Shown here piece by piece: positions 53,369 to 63,738 of a stretch of 64,000 nucleotides of DNA (position 1 is its first letter; every line of letters begins with the position of its first letter). A program made the translations under genes and the position numbers. The stretch spans positions 1 through 64,000 of the forward strand of contig NZ_QOVG01000006.1 of the NCBI RefSeq assembly GCF_010119615.1, read 5' to 3'. The notes under the pieces were generated by a model. That model saw nothing but the letters and a program-made list of their open reading frames with translations, did no database searches and was not told where the DNA came from. Source of the DNA: Pseudoxanthomonas gei (lineage in GTDB: Bacteria > Pseudomonadota > Gammaproteobacteria > Xanthomonadales > Xanthomonadaceae).

Positions 53369-54280
53369 CTAGTCCAGTTCGCGGTGGAAGGTCGCCACTT
53401 CTTCCCAGCCCTGGTCGCGCGCATGCCGGGCCAGGCGTTCGGCCAGGTACACCGAGCGGTGCTTGCCGCCGGTGCAGCCGAACGCGATGGTGACGTAGCT
53501 GCGGGTCTCGCCGCGAAGGCGCGGCAGCCAGGTATCCAGGAACTGGCTGACCTGGCCCACGTATTCATTGACTTCGGGCTGGGTGTCCAGGAACCCGCGC
53601 ACTTCCAGGTCGCGGCCGGACAGCGGGCGCAGTTGCGGGTTCCAGTGCGGGTTGGGCAGCACCCGCGCATCGAACACGAAATCCGCATCCGCCGGAACCC
53701 CGCGCTTGTACGCGAAGGATTCGAACAGCAGCGACAGCGAAGCGCCGCTGTTGAGGGCGAATTCGGCGATGATGCGGCGGCGCAACTGGTGCACGTTGAG
53801 CGCGGTGGTATCGACGATCACGTCGGCTTCGCCGCGCAGCGGCGCGGTGATCTGGCGCTCACGCGAGATTGATTCGGGCAGCGACAGGCCGAAGTGCGCG
53901 AGCGGATGCTTGCGGCGCGTATCGGAATAGCGGCGCAGCAGCGCCTCGTCGCTGGCATCGAAGAACAGCAGGGTTGCCTGCAACCCCAGCTCGGTCACCG
54001 CCGCGCGCCACTGGGCGAGCTTGGACAGGTCGCTGTGGCGGTTGCGCACATCGATGCCGACGGCGATCTTCTGCGGCAGCGCGTTGTCGCGCATCAGGCT
54101 GCGCACGAACGAGGGCAGCAGCTCCACCGGCAGGTTGTCGACGCAGTAGTAATCCAGGTCCTCGAAAGTCTTCAGCGCCACCGACTTCCCGGAACCGGAC
54201 AGGCCGCTGACGATGACCACCGTCGGCAAGGGACCACGCGGGCCCGGGCTTCCACCTTCCTCGGCGGCCTCGGTGTTCAC
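53369..54280 (-). CDS. rapZ: RapZ, RNase adapter / P-loop nucleotide-binding protein
   Basis: This 303-aa RapZ (YvcJ/YhbJ) protein has Walker A near residue 25 ([18 protein letters not shown]), [22 protein letters not shown]-like [11 protein letters not shown], and the C-terminal signature [22 protein letters not shown]. In E. coli it guides RNase E to GlmZ/GlmY to control glucosamine-6-phosphate synthesis; the RNA targets here are unknown. The first 15 residues ([15 protein letters not shown]) are a weak extension. The ATG overlaps the hprK stop as ATGA. Confidence 0.95.
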   Translation of the reverse strand: MNTEAAEEGGSPGPRGPLPTVVIVSGLSGSGKSVALKTFEDLDYYCVDNLPVELLPSFVRSLMRDNALPQKIAVGIDVRNRHSDLSKLAQWRAAVTELGLQATLLFFDASDEALLRRYSDTRRKHPLAHFGLSLPESISRERQITAPLRGEADVIVDTTALNVHQLRRRIIAEFALNSGASLSLLFESFAYKRGVPADADFVFDARVLPNPHWNPQLRPLSGRDLEVRGFLDTQPEVNEYVGQVSQFLDTWLPRLRGETRSYVTIAFGCTGGKHRSVYLAERLARHARDQGWEEVATFHRELD

Positions 54281-55227
54281 GGCGAGCTGCGTTCCAGCAG
54301 GTTGCTGTGCCGCGCGATGAACATCGCGGCCGGGTCGATGCCCTTGGTGCGCAGGATGTGCAGGCGCGTGGCCGCTTCGGTCAATACCGCCAGGTTGCGG
54401 CCAGGCATGACCGGCAGGGTGATCAGCGGCACGTCCAGGTCCAGCACGTGGCGGCTGCCGCTGTCGCCGGTGAGGCGCTCGTAGCCATGCGGGTTCGGCT
54501 CGGTCATCGGCCGGGTCAGGTGCACGATCAGGCGCAGGTACTTGTTCTTCTTGACGGCGGTGTCGCCGAACATGTCGCGCACGTTCAGCACCCCCAGGCC
54601 GCGTACTTCCAGCAGGTCCTGCAGCAGCTCCGGGCAGGTGCCATCGAGCACGTCCGGGGCGATCTGGGTGAACTCGGGCGCATCGTCGGCGACCAGCCGA
54701 TGGCCGCGGCTCAGCAGCTCCAGCGCCAGCTCGCTCTTGCCGGATCCTGCCTCACCGGTGATCAGCACGCCAATGGAATAGATCTCCATGAACACGCCGT
54801 GCAGGGTCACCCGCGGCGCCAGGGTGCGCGCCATGTGGTAGGACAGGTGATTGAGCAGCTCGTGGCCGCGCTTGGGCGAAATCCACAGGGGGGTTTCCGA
54901 TTCCTCGGCCGCGGCGCGCAGGTCCTCGGGGCAGGACTGGTTCTTGCTGATCACCAGCGCCAGCGGACGGTACTGCACGATCTTCTCGATGGTTTCCCAG
55001 CGCTGGCGCGAGTCCAGCGAGTCCAGCCAAGCCAGTTCCTCGCTGCCCAGGATCTGCACCTTGTTGGGATAGATGGCATTGAGGTAGCCGGCCAGCGACG
55101 GACGGCGGGCGATCGTATCCACCGCCTCCAGCATCCGCTGGTCGCCCTTGGCACCTGCCAGCCAACGCAGGGCCAGCTTGTCCTTCTGCTGGTCGAACAA
55201 TTCGCGGGCGGAGATGCGGGTCGTCAT
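54277..55227 (-). CDS. hprK: HPr kinase/phosphorylase
   Basis: HprK phosphorylates or dephosphorylates HPr at Ser46. The 316-aa protein has the Walker [20 protein letters not shown], the HprK signature [18 protein letters not shown] and a late catalytic region [31 protein letters not shown]. It overlaps ptsN and rapZ by ATGA at both ends, so the three are translationally coupled. Its presence with HPr Ser46 supports a regulatory phosphorelay, as described in Xanthomonas, Neisseria and alphaproteobacteria. Confidence 0.96.
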   Translation of the reverse strand: MTTRISARELFDQQKDKLALRWLAGAKGDQRMLEAVDTIARRPSLAGYLNAIYPNKVQILGSEELAWLDSLDSRQRWETIEKIVQYRPLALVISKNQSCPEDLRAAAEESETPLWISPKRGHELLNHLSYHMARTLAPRVTLHGVFMEIYSIGVLITGEAGSGKSELALELLSRGHRLVADDAPEFTQIAPDVLDGTCPELLQDLLEVRGLGVLNVRDMFGDTAVKKNKYLRLIVHLTRPMTEPNPHGYERLTGDSGSRHVLDLDVPLITLPVMPGRNLAVLTEAATRLHILRTKGIDPAAMFIARHSNLLERSSP

Positions 55228-55688
55228 GCGGCGGCTTTGGGTGAGTGAGGTTCGTCGAGCAACAGCTTGCGCATGCGCGGCGCATCCGGTGCGGCACGCA
55301 ACGCCGCGCGGAAACGTTCATTGGAAAAGCGCTCGGCCAGCTCCGAAAGGAGCATCAGGTGCTGATGGGTGTAATGATCGGGTACTGCCATGGCAAACAC
55401 CAGATCCACCGGCTGGCCATCATCGGCATCGAAATCCACGGGCGGCTCCAGCCGCAGCAACACCCCGCGGGGTGCGTCGAGGCTGGGCGAGCGGCCATGC
55501 GGAATGGCGATGCCGTGGCCGATCGCGGTGCTGCCAAGACGTTCGCGGGCCTGCAGGCTGTCACGCAGTTCATCGGCGCCTGCCTGGCGGCATGCAAGCA
55601 GCCCGGCCGCCACTTCCAGCACCGCGTCGCGGTCGGCGGCCTTCAGCACGGACGCACGCACCTCGGCCAGTTGGTCGGCTAATGGCAT
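55224..55688 (-). CDS. ptsN: PtsN, nitrogen-PTS EIIA
   Basis: This 154-aa EIIA-Ntr has its phospho-His at 64 ([14 protein letters not shown]), in the conserved G-[HY]-G-[IV]-A-[IV]-P-H motif. EIIA-Ntr signals nitrogen, potassium and carbon status through protein contacts instead of moving sugar. It lies in the conserved rpoN-hpf-ptsN block, 71 bp after hpf, and overlaps hprK by ATGA. Confidence 0.96.
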   Translation of the reverse strand: MPLADQLAEVRASVLKAADRDAVLEVAAGLLACRQAGADELRDSLQARERLGSTAIGHGIAIPHGRSPSLDAPRGVLLRLEPPVDFDADDGQPVDLVFAMAVPDHYTHQHLMLLSELAERFSNERFRAALRAAPDAPRMRKLLLDEPHSPKAAA

Positions 55689-55759
55689 ATCAGTAATGGG
55701 TGTGCTGGAAGCGTGCCGCCGCGGTCGAAACCGGCGGCGCGCTTCGGACGCCGCTGCGG

Positions 55760-56077
55760 TCAGTCGGCATTCTCGCCACGAGGGGCGCGTTCCTTGTCGA
55801 TCTTCTTCTGCTTGTGCTTGAGCAGCAGGCGGTCGAGCTTGTCGGCCAGTATGTCGATGGCGGCGTACATGGTCTCTGCGCCGGCGTCGGCATGCAGGGT
55901 GCGCCCGGCCAGGTTGAGCGTGGCCTCGGCGAGATAGTCTGGCTTGCGTATGCCCAGCTGGGCGCGGACTTCCAGTGGCTGTTCGAAATGGCGTTCAAGC
56001 CGCTTGAACTTGCTTTCAACGTACTCCCGCAACGCGGGGGTGAGTTCGATTTCATGGCCATGGGTCTCGATACGCAT
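55760..56077 (-). CDS. hpf: Ribosome hibernation-promoting factor
   Basis: This 105-aa short-form HPF (RaiA/YhbH family) binds the 30S subunit in stationary phase to form inactive 100S ribosomes. The signature is IETHGHEIELTPALREYVESKFKRLERHF, then ATLNLAGRTLHADAGAETMYAAIDILADKLDRLLLKHKQK. The C-terminal extension found in long HPF is absent. An excellent Shine-Dalgarno, AAGGAGG, lies 6 nt before the ATG. An 11-bp copy of the same motif occurs 70 bp further upstream. Confidence 0.95.
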   Translation of the reverse strand: MRIETHGHEIELTPALREYVESKFKRLERHFEQPLEVRAQLGIRKPDYLAEATLNLAGRTLHADAGAETMYAAIDILADKLDRLLLKHKQKKIDKERAPRGENAD

Positions 56078-56236
56078 CGTTTGCCTCCTTACGTTCTATG
56101 GGCCGCGTAATCCGCGGGTGACACTTCGCTGTCTGTGACCTCTGTGCTGTGGGGGAAGTTCTGCCTCCTTACCGTGTGAGCCTGTGATCCATCATGGACT
56201 TTCAATCCTTACGGGAGTGTTAGCAGCAAGCCGTAG

Positions 56237-57673
56237 TCAGCCAATGCGAACGCGCTCATGCGACGAAAGTATCTCCATGGCTTCACGATACTTGGCGACC
56301 GTGCGCCGCGCCACCGGCACGCCGGAGGCCTTGAGCAGGTCGGCGAGCTTGGCATCGGAAAGCGGCTTGCGCGGATTTTCGTTTTCCACCAGCCGCCGGA
56401 TCATCGACTGGATGGCGACGCTGGAGGTTTCGCCGCCGCCTTCGCTGCTGACACCCGAGGCGAAGAAGGCGCGCAGGGGCAGGGTGCCACGCGGGGTGCG
56501 GACATACTTGCGGGCGATGGCGCGTGAAACGGTCGATTCGTGCAGGCCCACTTCGGTCGCTACCTCGCGCAGGGTCAGCGGACGCAACGCCTGTTCGCCG
56601 AACTCGAGGAAACCGGCCTGCTGGCGCAACAGGCAGCGCGTGACCTTGAGCAGGGTGTCGCCCCGCGCTTCCAGGCTCTTCAGCAACCAGCGCGCTTCCT
56701 GCAGGTGGCCGCGCAGGTAGCCGGCATCATTCTCGCCACACTGGCGGATCATCTGTTCGTAGCCGTGGTGGATGGTGATCCGCGGCAGGTTGTTGCCGGC
56801 GAGCGCCGCGCGCCAGATGCCGCGTTGGCGCCAGACCACGCAGTCGGGCACCACATAGGTGTCGTGGCTCAGTTCGCCGATCTGCGCGCCAGGCTTGGGA
56901 TCCAGGGAACGCAGCAACTGCACGACTTCCTCCACTTCGGAAACCGCACGCTTCAGCTCGGCGGCCAGGCCGGCGACGCCGCTCTTGGGCAGGCGTTCCA
57001 GCGCATCGCTGTCCACGATCTGCAGGGCCAGGGCCCTGCCGGGCGTGTCCTCGCTCAACACCGCCAGTTGCAGGTGCAGGCACTCGCCAAGGGTGCGTGC
57101 GGCCACGCCGACGGGATCGAAGCGCTGCAACTGGTGCAGCACCGTCAGGACTTCCTCTTCGTCGGCAACCACTTCGGGAAGCAGGGTTTCGGCGATGCCG
57201 CTCAGTGGTTCGCGCAGGTAGCCATCGTCCTGCAGCGCATCAATCAGCGCCGCGCCGATGCGGCGGTCGCGCGTGGAAAGGTGGGAAAGATGCAATTGCC
57301 ACAGCAGGTGGTCCTGCAGGCTGTCGACCGCGGCGACGCGCTCGGCAGCGGTACCCTGGTCGTCATCATCGAAGGAGCCACCGCTCCCATGGCTGACCCC
57401 GTCCATGGACCAGGGGGCTTCATCAGGCGACCAGTCCTCGCCTTCGCTGCCGTTGTCAGCCTGGCGCGGGTCGTCGGGCGGCGTGTCGGCCGCGGCGATG
57501 TCGTCGGTGTTGGGAGCGCTGTCGTCCCAGTCCAGCAGGGGATTGGTTTCCACCGCCTCGGTGATCTCGACCTCGAGCTCGGCCGTGGACATCTGCAGCA
57601 AGCGGATGGCCTGACGCAACTGCGGCGTCATGACCAGTTGCTGACCCAGCGATGTCTGCAGGCGTGGCTTCAT
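56237..57673 (-). CDS. rpoN: RNA polymerase sigma-54 factor
   Basis: This 478-aa RpoN has the Gln-rich activator-interacting region I (LQTSLGQQLVMTPQLRQAIRLLQM, residues 4-27), an acidic region II (about 60-115), the core-binding region III, the helix-turn-helix (REVATEVGLHESTVSRAIARKYV) and the RpoN box ARRTVAKYRE. It directs transcription from -24/-12 promoters, including pilin genes in many bacteria. It lies between lptB and hpf as in E. coli, with 51 bp to lptB and 159 bp to hpf. Confidence 0.97.
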   Translation of the reverse strand: MKPRLQTSLGQQLVMTPQLRQAIRLLQMSTAELEVEITEAVETNPLLDWDDSAPNTDDIAAADTPPDDPRQADNGSEGEDWSPDEAPWSMDGVSHGSGGSFDDDDQGTAAERVAAVDSLQDHLLWQLHLSHLSTRDRRIGAALIDALQDDGYLREPLSGIAETLLPEVVADEEEVLTVLHQLQRFDPVGVAARTLGECLHLQLAVLSEDTPGRALALQIVDSDALERLPKSGVAGLAAELKRAVSEVEEVVQLLRSLDPKPGAQIGELSHDTYVVPDCVVWRQRGIWRAALAGNNLPRITIHHGYEQMIRQCGENDAGYLRGHLQEARWLLKSLEARGDTLLKVTRCLLRQQAGFLEFGEQALRPLTLREVATEVGLHESTVSRAIARKYVRTPRGTLPLRAFFASGVSSEGGGETSSVAIQSMIRRLVENENPRKPLSDAKLADLLKASGVPVARRTVAKYREAMEILSSHERVRIG

Positions 57674-57724
57674 TCCGCAATCCGAAAACGCGTTGAGGCA
57701 CGGCCGGGCCGCGCGACGCGCACA

Positions 57725-58444
57725 TCAGAGGCGGAAAGTTTCCCCAAGGTACACGCGACGCACGTCCGGATTGGCAAGCAGCGCGTCCGGCGCACCCTGC
57801 GCCAGCACGCTGCCTTCGTTGAGGATATACGCCCGGTCGCAGATTCCCAAGGTCTCGCGCACATTGTGGTCGGTGATGAGCACGCCGATGCCGCGGTTCT
57901 TGAGATGCTTGACGATGCGCTGGATCTCGCCGACCGAAATCGGGTCGACGCCGGCAAAGGGTTCGTCCAGCAGCATCAGCCGCGGCTTGGCCGCCAGGGC
58001 GCGGGCTATTTCGCAACGCCTGCGCTCGCCGCCGGACAGGCTGGCGCCCAGCTGCTCGGCCACGTGGCTGATCTGCAGTTCGTCCAGCAGGGAGCCCAGC
58101 TCCTTGTCCACGCCGGCCGAATCCAGGTCTTCGCGGAGCTCCAGCACCAGGCGCAGGTTGTCGGCCACGGTCAGCTTGCGGAATACGGAGGGTTCCTGGG
58201 GCAGGTAGCCCACCCCCAGCTTGGCGCGCTTGTACATGGGCTCGCTGGTGACATCGCGGCCGTCGAGCTCGATCCTGCCGGCATCGGCGGCCACCAGACC
58301 GACGATCATGTAGAAGCAGGTGGTCTTGCCCGCGCCGTTGGGGCCCAGCAGGCCGACCACTTCGCCCGCATCCAGGGTCAGGCCGAAGTCGGCGACCACC
58401 TCGCGCTGCTTGTAGCGTTTGCGCAGCCCCTGGGCCGACAGCAT
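57725..58444 (-). CDS. lptB: LptB, LPS export ABC ATPase
   Basis: LptB is the ATPase of the LptB2FGC complex that extracts LPS from the inner membrane. The 239-aa protein has Walker A ([19 protein letters not shown], about residues 32-50), a Q-loop ([13 protein letters not shown]), the ABC signature [16 protein letters not shown], Walker [14 protein letters not shown] and the H-loop [10 protein letters not shown]. Its start overlaps the lptA stop by one base (TAATG). rpoN follows. Confidence 0.97.
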   Translation of the reverse strand: MLSAQGLRKRYKQREVVADFGLTLDAGEVVGLLGPNGAGKTTCFYMIVGLVAADAGRIELDGRDVTSEPMYKRAKLGVGYLPQEPSVFRKLTVADNLRLVLELREDLDSAGVDKELGSLLDELQISHVAEQLGASLSGGERRRCEIARALAAKPRLMLLDEPFAGVDPISVGEIQRIVKHLKNRGIGVLITDHNVRETLGICDRAYILNEGSVLAQGAPDALLANPDVRRVYLGETFRL

Positions 58445-58965
58445 TACTTGGTTGCCTCGGGCGGCTTGGCCGTGCCGGCCGACTTGGGCTGGATCACGGT
58501 CTTGACCCGGGTGCCATCTCCGCCGCTCTTGATGCTGCCGGTCTTGGTGTTGTAGACCATGCGCTGGCCGCTGTTGGACCCGCGCGGCGATTTCACCGTG
58601 TAGTTGCCGATGAGGGTGATGGTTTCAGTGGACATGTTGTACTCGATGCGGCTGGCCGTCGCATCCATCCAGGTCCCGTCGTCCTGCTGCTGCCTCAGCC
58701 TCACCGGGCTGCCGGTGAACACGGCCAGGGAAGGGTCGCCGTTGCGCTGGGTCAGCTCGGCGCGCTGGGCGGAGATGTCCAGGCTGCCCTGCTTGAGGGT
58801 CACGTTGCCGGTCCACACATTGGTGCTGTTGCCGTCCATCACCCCTTCCTGGTTGTTGGAATCCAGGTAGATGGGCTGGTTGCGGTCCGAGGATTTGGCC
58901 CACGTCAAGCCCGGCATCGACAAGGCGAGGACGGCGAAGAGGCTAGCGCGCAGAGTTGGGTTCAT
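58444..58965 (-). CDS. lptA: LptA, periplasmic LPS transport bridge
   Basis: LptA forms the periplasmic bridge carrying LPS to LptD. The 173-aa protein has a Sec signal peptide ([19 protein letters not shown], cleavage after WA-K near residue 21). An OstA/LptA jellyroll domain follows, with repeated strands such as [22 protein letters not shown] and [26 protein letters not shown] 58965 gives the signal peptide; the frame upstream to 59022 was rejected. It overlaps the end of lptC by 23 bp. Confidence 0.93.
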   Translation of the reverse strand: MNPTLRASLFAVLALSMPGLTWAKSSDRNQPIYLDSNNQEGVMDGNSTNVWTGNVTLKQGSLDISAQRAELTQRNGDPSLAVFTGSPVRLRQQQDDGTWMDATASRIEYNMSTETITLIGNYTVKSPRGSNSGQRMVYNTKTGSIKSGGDGTRVKTVIQPKSAGTAKPPEATK

Positions 58966-59506
58966 ATCGTGTCTTGACCTGGGACTTGAAGGTGTAGTGC
59001 TTGGTCTTGGTATTGGTCTCAAAACCTACACCGCTGAGTATAGAACCGGGACGGGTGATGGTGACCGAGGCGTCGGTTGAGGCCAGGTTCTTGCGGGGGA
59101 ATACATTCAGGCGCTGCGTATCGAAAGTCGACGGTACAGCGGCCTGCTGCGGGCTGGTGCCCCTGACGTCGCCAGTCAACCTGAGTTCGTCGCCCTTGGC
59201 GCTGACCCAGCCACTTTTCGCGCGCATTTCCCAATGCTGGCCATCGCTGTCCGGCAACAGGAACAGGGGAGTGGTGATGGTGAAGGTTTCGTCCTTGGGG
59301 TCGCGCTGCATCTCGGGCGCGCGCAGGGTCATCGATTCCTTGCCCTCGTCATCCAGGCTGATCATTTCGAAATCGCGCATCAGGTAGTCGGAGCGCTCGA
59401 CCACCGAGGTATCGGGCTCCGGCACGTTGCGTTGCTTCCACGCGGACCAGCCGCTGAACACCGCAGCGACCAGCAGGACCAGGCCCAGCATCATTCGCCA
59501 GCTCAT
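58943..59506 (-). CDS. lptC: LptC, inner-membrane LPS transport protein
   Basis: This 187-aa bitopic protein has one N-terminal TM helix (MMLGLVLLVAAVFSGWSAW, residues 5-23) and a periplasmic jellyroll. The family feature MRDFEMISLDDEGKESMTLRAPEM is visible, as are a repeated strand pattern with ELRLTGDV and a late SILSGVGFE segment. It receives LPS from LptB2FG and hands it to LptA. It overlaps kdsC by ATGA at its start and lptA by 23 bp at its end. Confidence 0.92.
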   Translation of the reverse strand: MSWRMMLGLVLLVAAVFSGWSAWKQRNVPEPDTSVVERSDYLMRDFEMISLDDEGKESMTLRAPEMQRDPKDETFTITTPLFLLPDSDGQHWEMRAKSGWVSAKGDELRLTGDVRGTSPQQAAVPSTFDTQRLNVFPRKNLASTDASVTITRPGSILSGVGFETNTKTKHYTFKSQVKTRYEPNSAR

Positions 59507-60051
59507 GGCGTGGCACCGGCAAGCAATGCCTCGCTGTGTCCCTGCACATCAAGCAGCAGGTCGCACAATTCCCGCGCAGCGCCCTTGCCGCCCTTGGCGC
59601 CGGTGACCCAGCGCGCGCGCGCGGCTATCCAGTGATGCGCATTGGCCGGAGCCACGCCCAGGCCAACGGCGAGCATCGCTTCGAGGTCAGGGAGGTCATC
59701 ACCCATGAACGCGACCTCTTCCAGTCCGATGCCTTGCTCGCCGCACAGCAGGCGTACCCGGGCCAGCTTGTCCTTTGCCCCGATGAAGGCCTGCACGCCC
59801 AGGTCGGCGGCGCGATGCGCGGCCGAAGGACTGTTGCGCGCGGTGATGAACGCCACCGCGATGCCGAAGCGGCGCAGCAGGACCATGCCCTGGCCATCGA
59901 GAACGTGGAAGTCCTTGGATTCACGACCTTCGCTGTCGTAGTGCAGGCGACCGTCGGTCAAGGTGCCATCCACGTCGAAACACACCAGCCGGATACGGCT
60001 GGCACGCTGGCGGATGTCGTCGGTGATCTCGGTGCTGGGGAGGGAAGGCAT
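59503..60051 (-). CDS. kdsC: 3-deoxy-D-manno-octulosonate 8-phosphate phosphatase
   Basis: KdsC dephosphorylates Kdo-8-phosphate, giving Kdo for LPS. The 182-aa HAD-fold enzyme has motif I FDVDGTLTDGRLHY (two Asp), motif II ITARNS, a Lys in GAKDKLARV and motif IV MGDDLPDLEAM. The start at ATG 60051 matches the family; the longer frame to 60141 was rejected. It lies 7 bp after kdsD and overlaps lptC by ATGA. Confidence 0.95.
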   Translation of the reverse strand: MPSLPSTEITDDIRQRASRIRLVCFDVDGTLTDGRLHYDSEGRESKDFHVLDGQGMVLLRRFGIAVAFITARNSPSAAHRAADLGVQAFIGAKDKLARVRLLCGEQGIGLEEVAFMGDDLPDLEAMLAVGLGVAPANAHHWIAARARWVTGAKGGKGAARELCDLLLDVQGHSEALLAGATP

Positions 60052-60058
60052 CGTTTTG

Positions 60059-61063
60059 TTAGACCACGCGCGCGCGCAACAGGTCGTGAATATTGAGTGC
60101 GCCAACGACGCGGCCGCCCGCGTCGACCACGATGAGGCCACTGATCTTGTGGGTCTCCATCAGGCGTGCAGCCTCGACCGCCAACTGGTCGGCGCCAATG
60201 GTGCGTGGCGCGCGCGTCATCAGGTTGGAGATCATCGCGGTGCGCACGTCCAGCGTTGCGTTGTCCAGGGTGCGGCGCAGGTCGCCGTCGGTGAACAGGC
60301 CAAGCAGGCGGCCGTCGCCATCCACCACCGAGGTCATGCCCAGGCGCTTGCGGCTCATTTCCAGGAGTGCCTCGCTCAGGGTGGCGTTTTCGCCGACTCT
60401 GGGTACATCGTCGCCCGCGTGCATCACGTCGGTGATGTGCAAAAGCAGCCGGCGGCCCAGGCTGCCGGCTGGATGCGAGCGCGCGAAGTCATCTGCGGTG
60501 AAGCCGCGTGCCTCCAGCAACGCCACGGCCAGTGCATCGCCCATCGCCAGGGTCGCGGTGGTGCTGGACGTCGGTGCCAGGTCCAGGGGGCAGGCCTCGG
60601 CAGGCACGCTGACATCCAGGTGCAGGTCCGATTCGCGCGCAAGCGTCGATTGCGGCCGGCCGGTCATGGCGATGACGGCGTTGCCCTGGCGCTTGAGCAC
60701 TGGCAGCAGGGTCAGGATTTCGTCGGATTCGCCCGAGTAGGACAGTGCCAGCACCACGTCGGCATCGGTGATCATGCCCAGGTCTCCATGGCCGGCTTCG
60801 CCCGGATGCACGTAGAACGCGGGCGTACCGGTCGAAGCAAGGGTCGCGGCGATCTTGCGGGCAATATGCCCCGACTTGCCCATGCCGGTGGCCACCACGC
60901 GGCCATTCGAGGCCAGGATCAGCCTGCAGGCCGCAGAGAACTCCCCGTCGATCCGGGCCGCCAGATGCTGCAGCCCCTGCGCCTCGATTTCCACCACGCG
61001 GCGGCCACTGGCGGCCAGGCTGGCGTCGGTGGGCGGGAAGGACTGGGGGTGCAACTCGGGCAT
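60059..61063 (-). CDS. kdsD: D-arabinose 5-phosphate isomerase
   Basis: KdsD interconverts ribulose 5-phosphate and arabinose 5-phosphate, the first step of Kdo synthesis. The 334-aa protein has a SIS domain (GRVVATGMGKSGHIARKIAATLASTGTPAFYVHPGEAGHGDLGMI, with ALSYSGESDEI) and two C-terminal CBS domains (from VMHAGDDVPRV to the end). ATG 61063 gives a typical length; ATG 61099, in frame upstream, is possible but lies against a TATAAA-like box and has no Shine-Dalgarno. It is the first gene of the minus-strand LPS/rpoN block and is divergent from ibaG. Confidence 0.95.
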   Translation of the reverse strand: MPELHPQSFPPTDASLAASGRRVVEIEAQGLQHLAARIDGEFSAACRLILASNGRVVATGMGKSGHIARKIAATLASTGTPAFYVHPGEAGHGDLGMITDADVVLALSYSGESDEILTLLPVLKRQGNAVIAMTGRPQSTLARESDLHLDVSVPAEACPLDLAPTSSTTATLAMGDALAVALLEARGFTADDFARSHPAGSLGRRLLLHITDVMHAGDDVPRVGENATLSEALLEMSRKRLGMTSVVDGDGRLLGLFTDGDLRRTLDNATLDVRTAMISNLMTRAPRTIGADQLAVEAARLMETHKISGLIVVDAGGRVVGALNIHDLLRARVV

Positions 61064-61083
61064 GCGGGCGCCGGGCGGAAGGT

Positions 61084-61105
61084 TAGAATGGCCGTTCATT
61101 TTATA
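61084..61105. promoter_or_regulatory. Overlapping divergent promoter elements of kdsD and ibaG
   Basis: In the 54-bp space between the kdsD and ibaG starts, TAGAAT (61084-61089, plus strand) is a good -10 for ibaG-murA. TTATAA (61105-61100 on the minus strand) is a good -10 for kdsD. The two elements face each other and overlap in reach, so the two operons may compete for polymerase. No -35 match stands out. Confidence 0.4.
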
Positions 61106-61117
61106 AGGAAAGGCACG

Positions 61118-63003
<1,886 letters not shown>

Positions 63004-63005
<2 letters not shown>

Positions 63006-63031
63006 AAAAAGCCCGGCATTGCCGGGCTTTT
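63004..63031. terminator. Bidirectional rho-independent terminator
   Basis: GCCCGGC-ATT-GCCGGGC (63011-63027) has a 7-bp perfect stem, preceded by seven A and followed by four T. It can stop both the murA/EF-hand transcript and the convergent DUF3108 transcript. Confidence 0.88.
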
Positions 63032-63055
63032 CGTTGCTGCTGTCACGCGACTGGA

Positions 63056-63736
63056 TCAGTGCCAGGCCTTGATCTGCAGGTCGATCGAATCCTGGCCATC
63101 CTCGCGCTGCAGGATGCGCGCGGGCACCGGCATCCCGGCAACGACCCATACGATCATTTCCTTCCGGCCTGACGTGCGCACGACCTTGGTCGCATCGCGC
63201 GCCTTGCCGCCTACGGTGATCTTTTCCTTGCCCGCGACGCGGTAGCTCATCGCCTTGGCGTTGCCGTTCTCGACCATGCGGTAATTCAGCGGCTTGCCAG
63301 CCGCCACGTCGCGCACGATGGCCAGGTTGACCAGCAGCGCGTCCATGTCGCCAGGTTTCAAGGCGACCGGGCCAGCGCGCTCGGGCTTGACGTCGCCAGT
63401 CCACACGGCCAGGTTCTTGTTCCAGTCGAAGGTCGTGTCTACGGCCTTCTTCTTGACCAGCAGGCGCGACAGGTCGCTGCTGGACAGGGGACGCAGCACG
63501 CCGTCCTTCTCATCGAATACGGTCTTCTGGCTCATGTCCACCAGCGAGTTCCTGATGGTCAGGCTGTACTGCCAGCGGTTGTTGCCTTGCGGGGAAATGG
63601 ACATCTGCCCATTGCCCTGCATGCCCATGGCGGTGGCCTGGTAGTCGGCAGTGAATGCTTCGATGGCCGCGGCCGGCGTGCTGGCCATTGCCAGCAGACT
63701 CGCGGCGACGGCGCTGATGGCGATTGCACTTCTCAT
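63056..63736 (-). CDS. DUF3108 periplasmic protein
   Basis: This 226-aa protein has a signal peptide (residues 1-24, cleavage after AAA) and a DUF3108 beta-rich domain. Features include EAFTADYQATAMGMQGNGQMSIS, NNRWQYSLTIRNSLVDM, VDTTFDWN, DALLVNLAIVRDVAAGKPL and VVAGMPVPARILQREDGQDSIDLQIK. The family is periplasmic and of unknown function, often found in pairs near purine genes in xanthomonads. It starts 2 bp after the stop of a paralogue, so the two form a tandem pair. Confidence 0.85.
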   Translation of the reverse strand: MRSAIAISAVAASLLAMASTPAAAIEAFTADYQATAMGMQGNGQMSISPQGNNRWQYSLTIRNSLVDMSQKTVFDEKDGVLRPLSSSDLSRLLVKKKAVDTTFDWNKNLAVWTGDVKPERAGPVALKPGDMDALLVNLAIVRDVAAGKPLNYRMVENGNAKAMSYRVAGKEKITVGGKARDATKVVRTSGRKEMIVWVVAGMPVPARILQREDGQDSIDLQIKAWH

Positions 63737-63738
63737 GT

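Noticed and set aside
56540-58555. A 671-codon plus-strand frame opposite rpoN and lptB
   Set aside because: Shadow; rpoN has the RpoN box and lptB has all ABC motifs.
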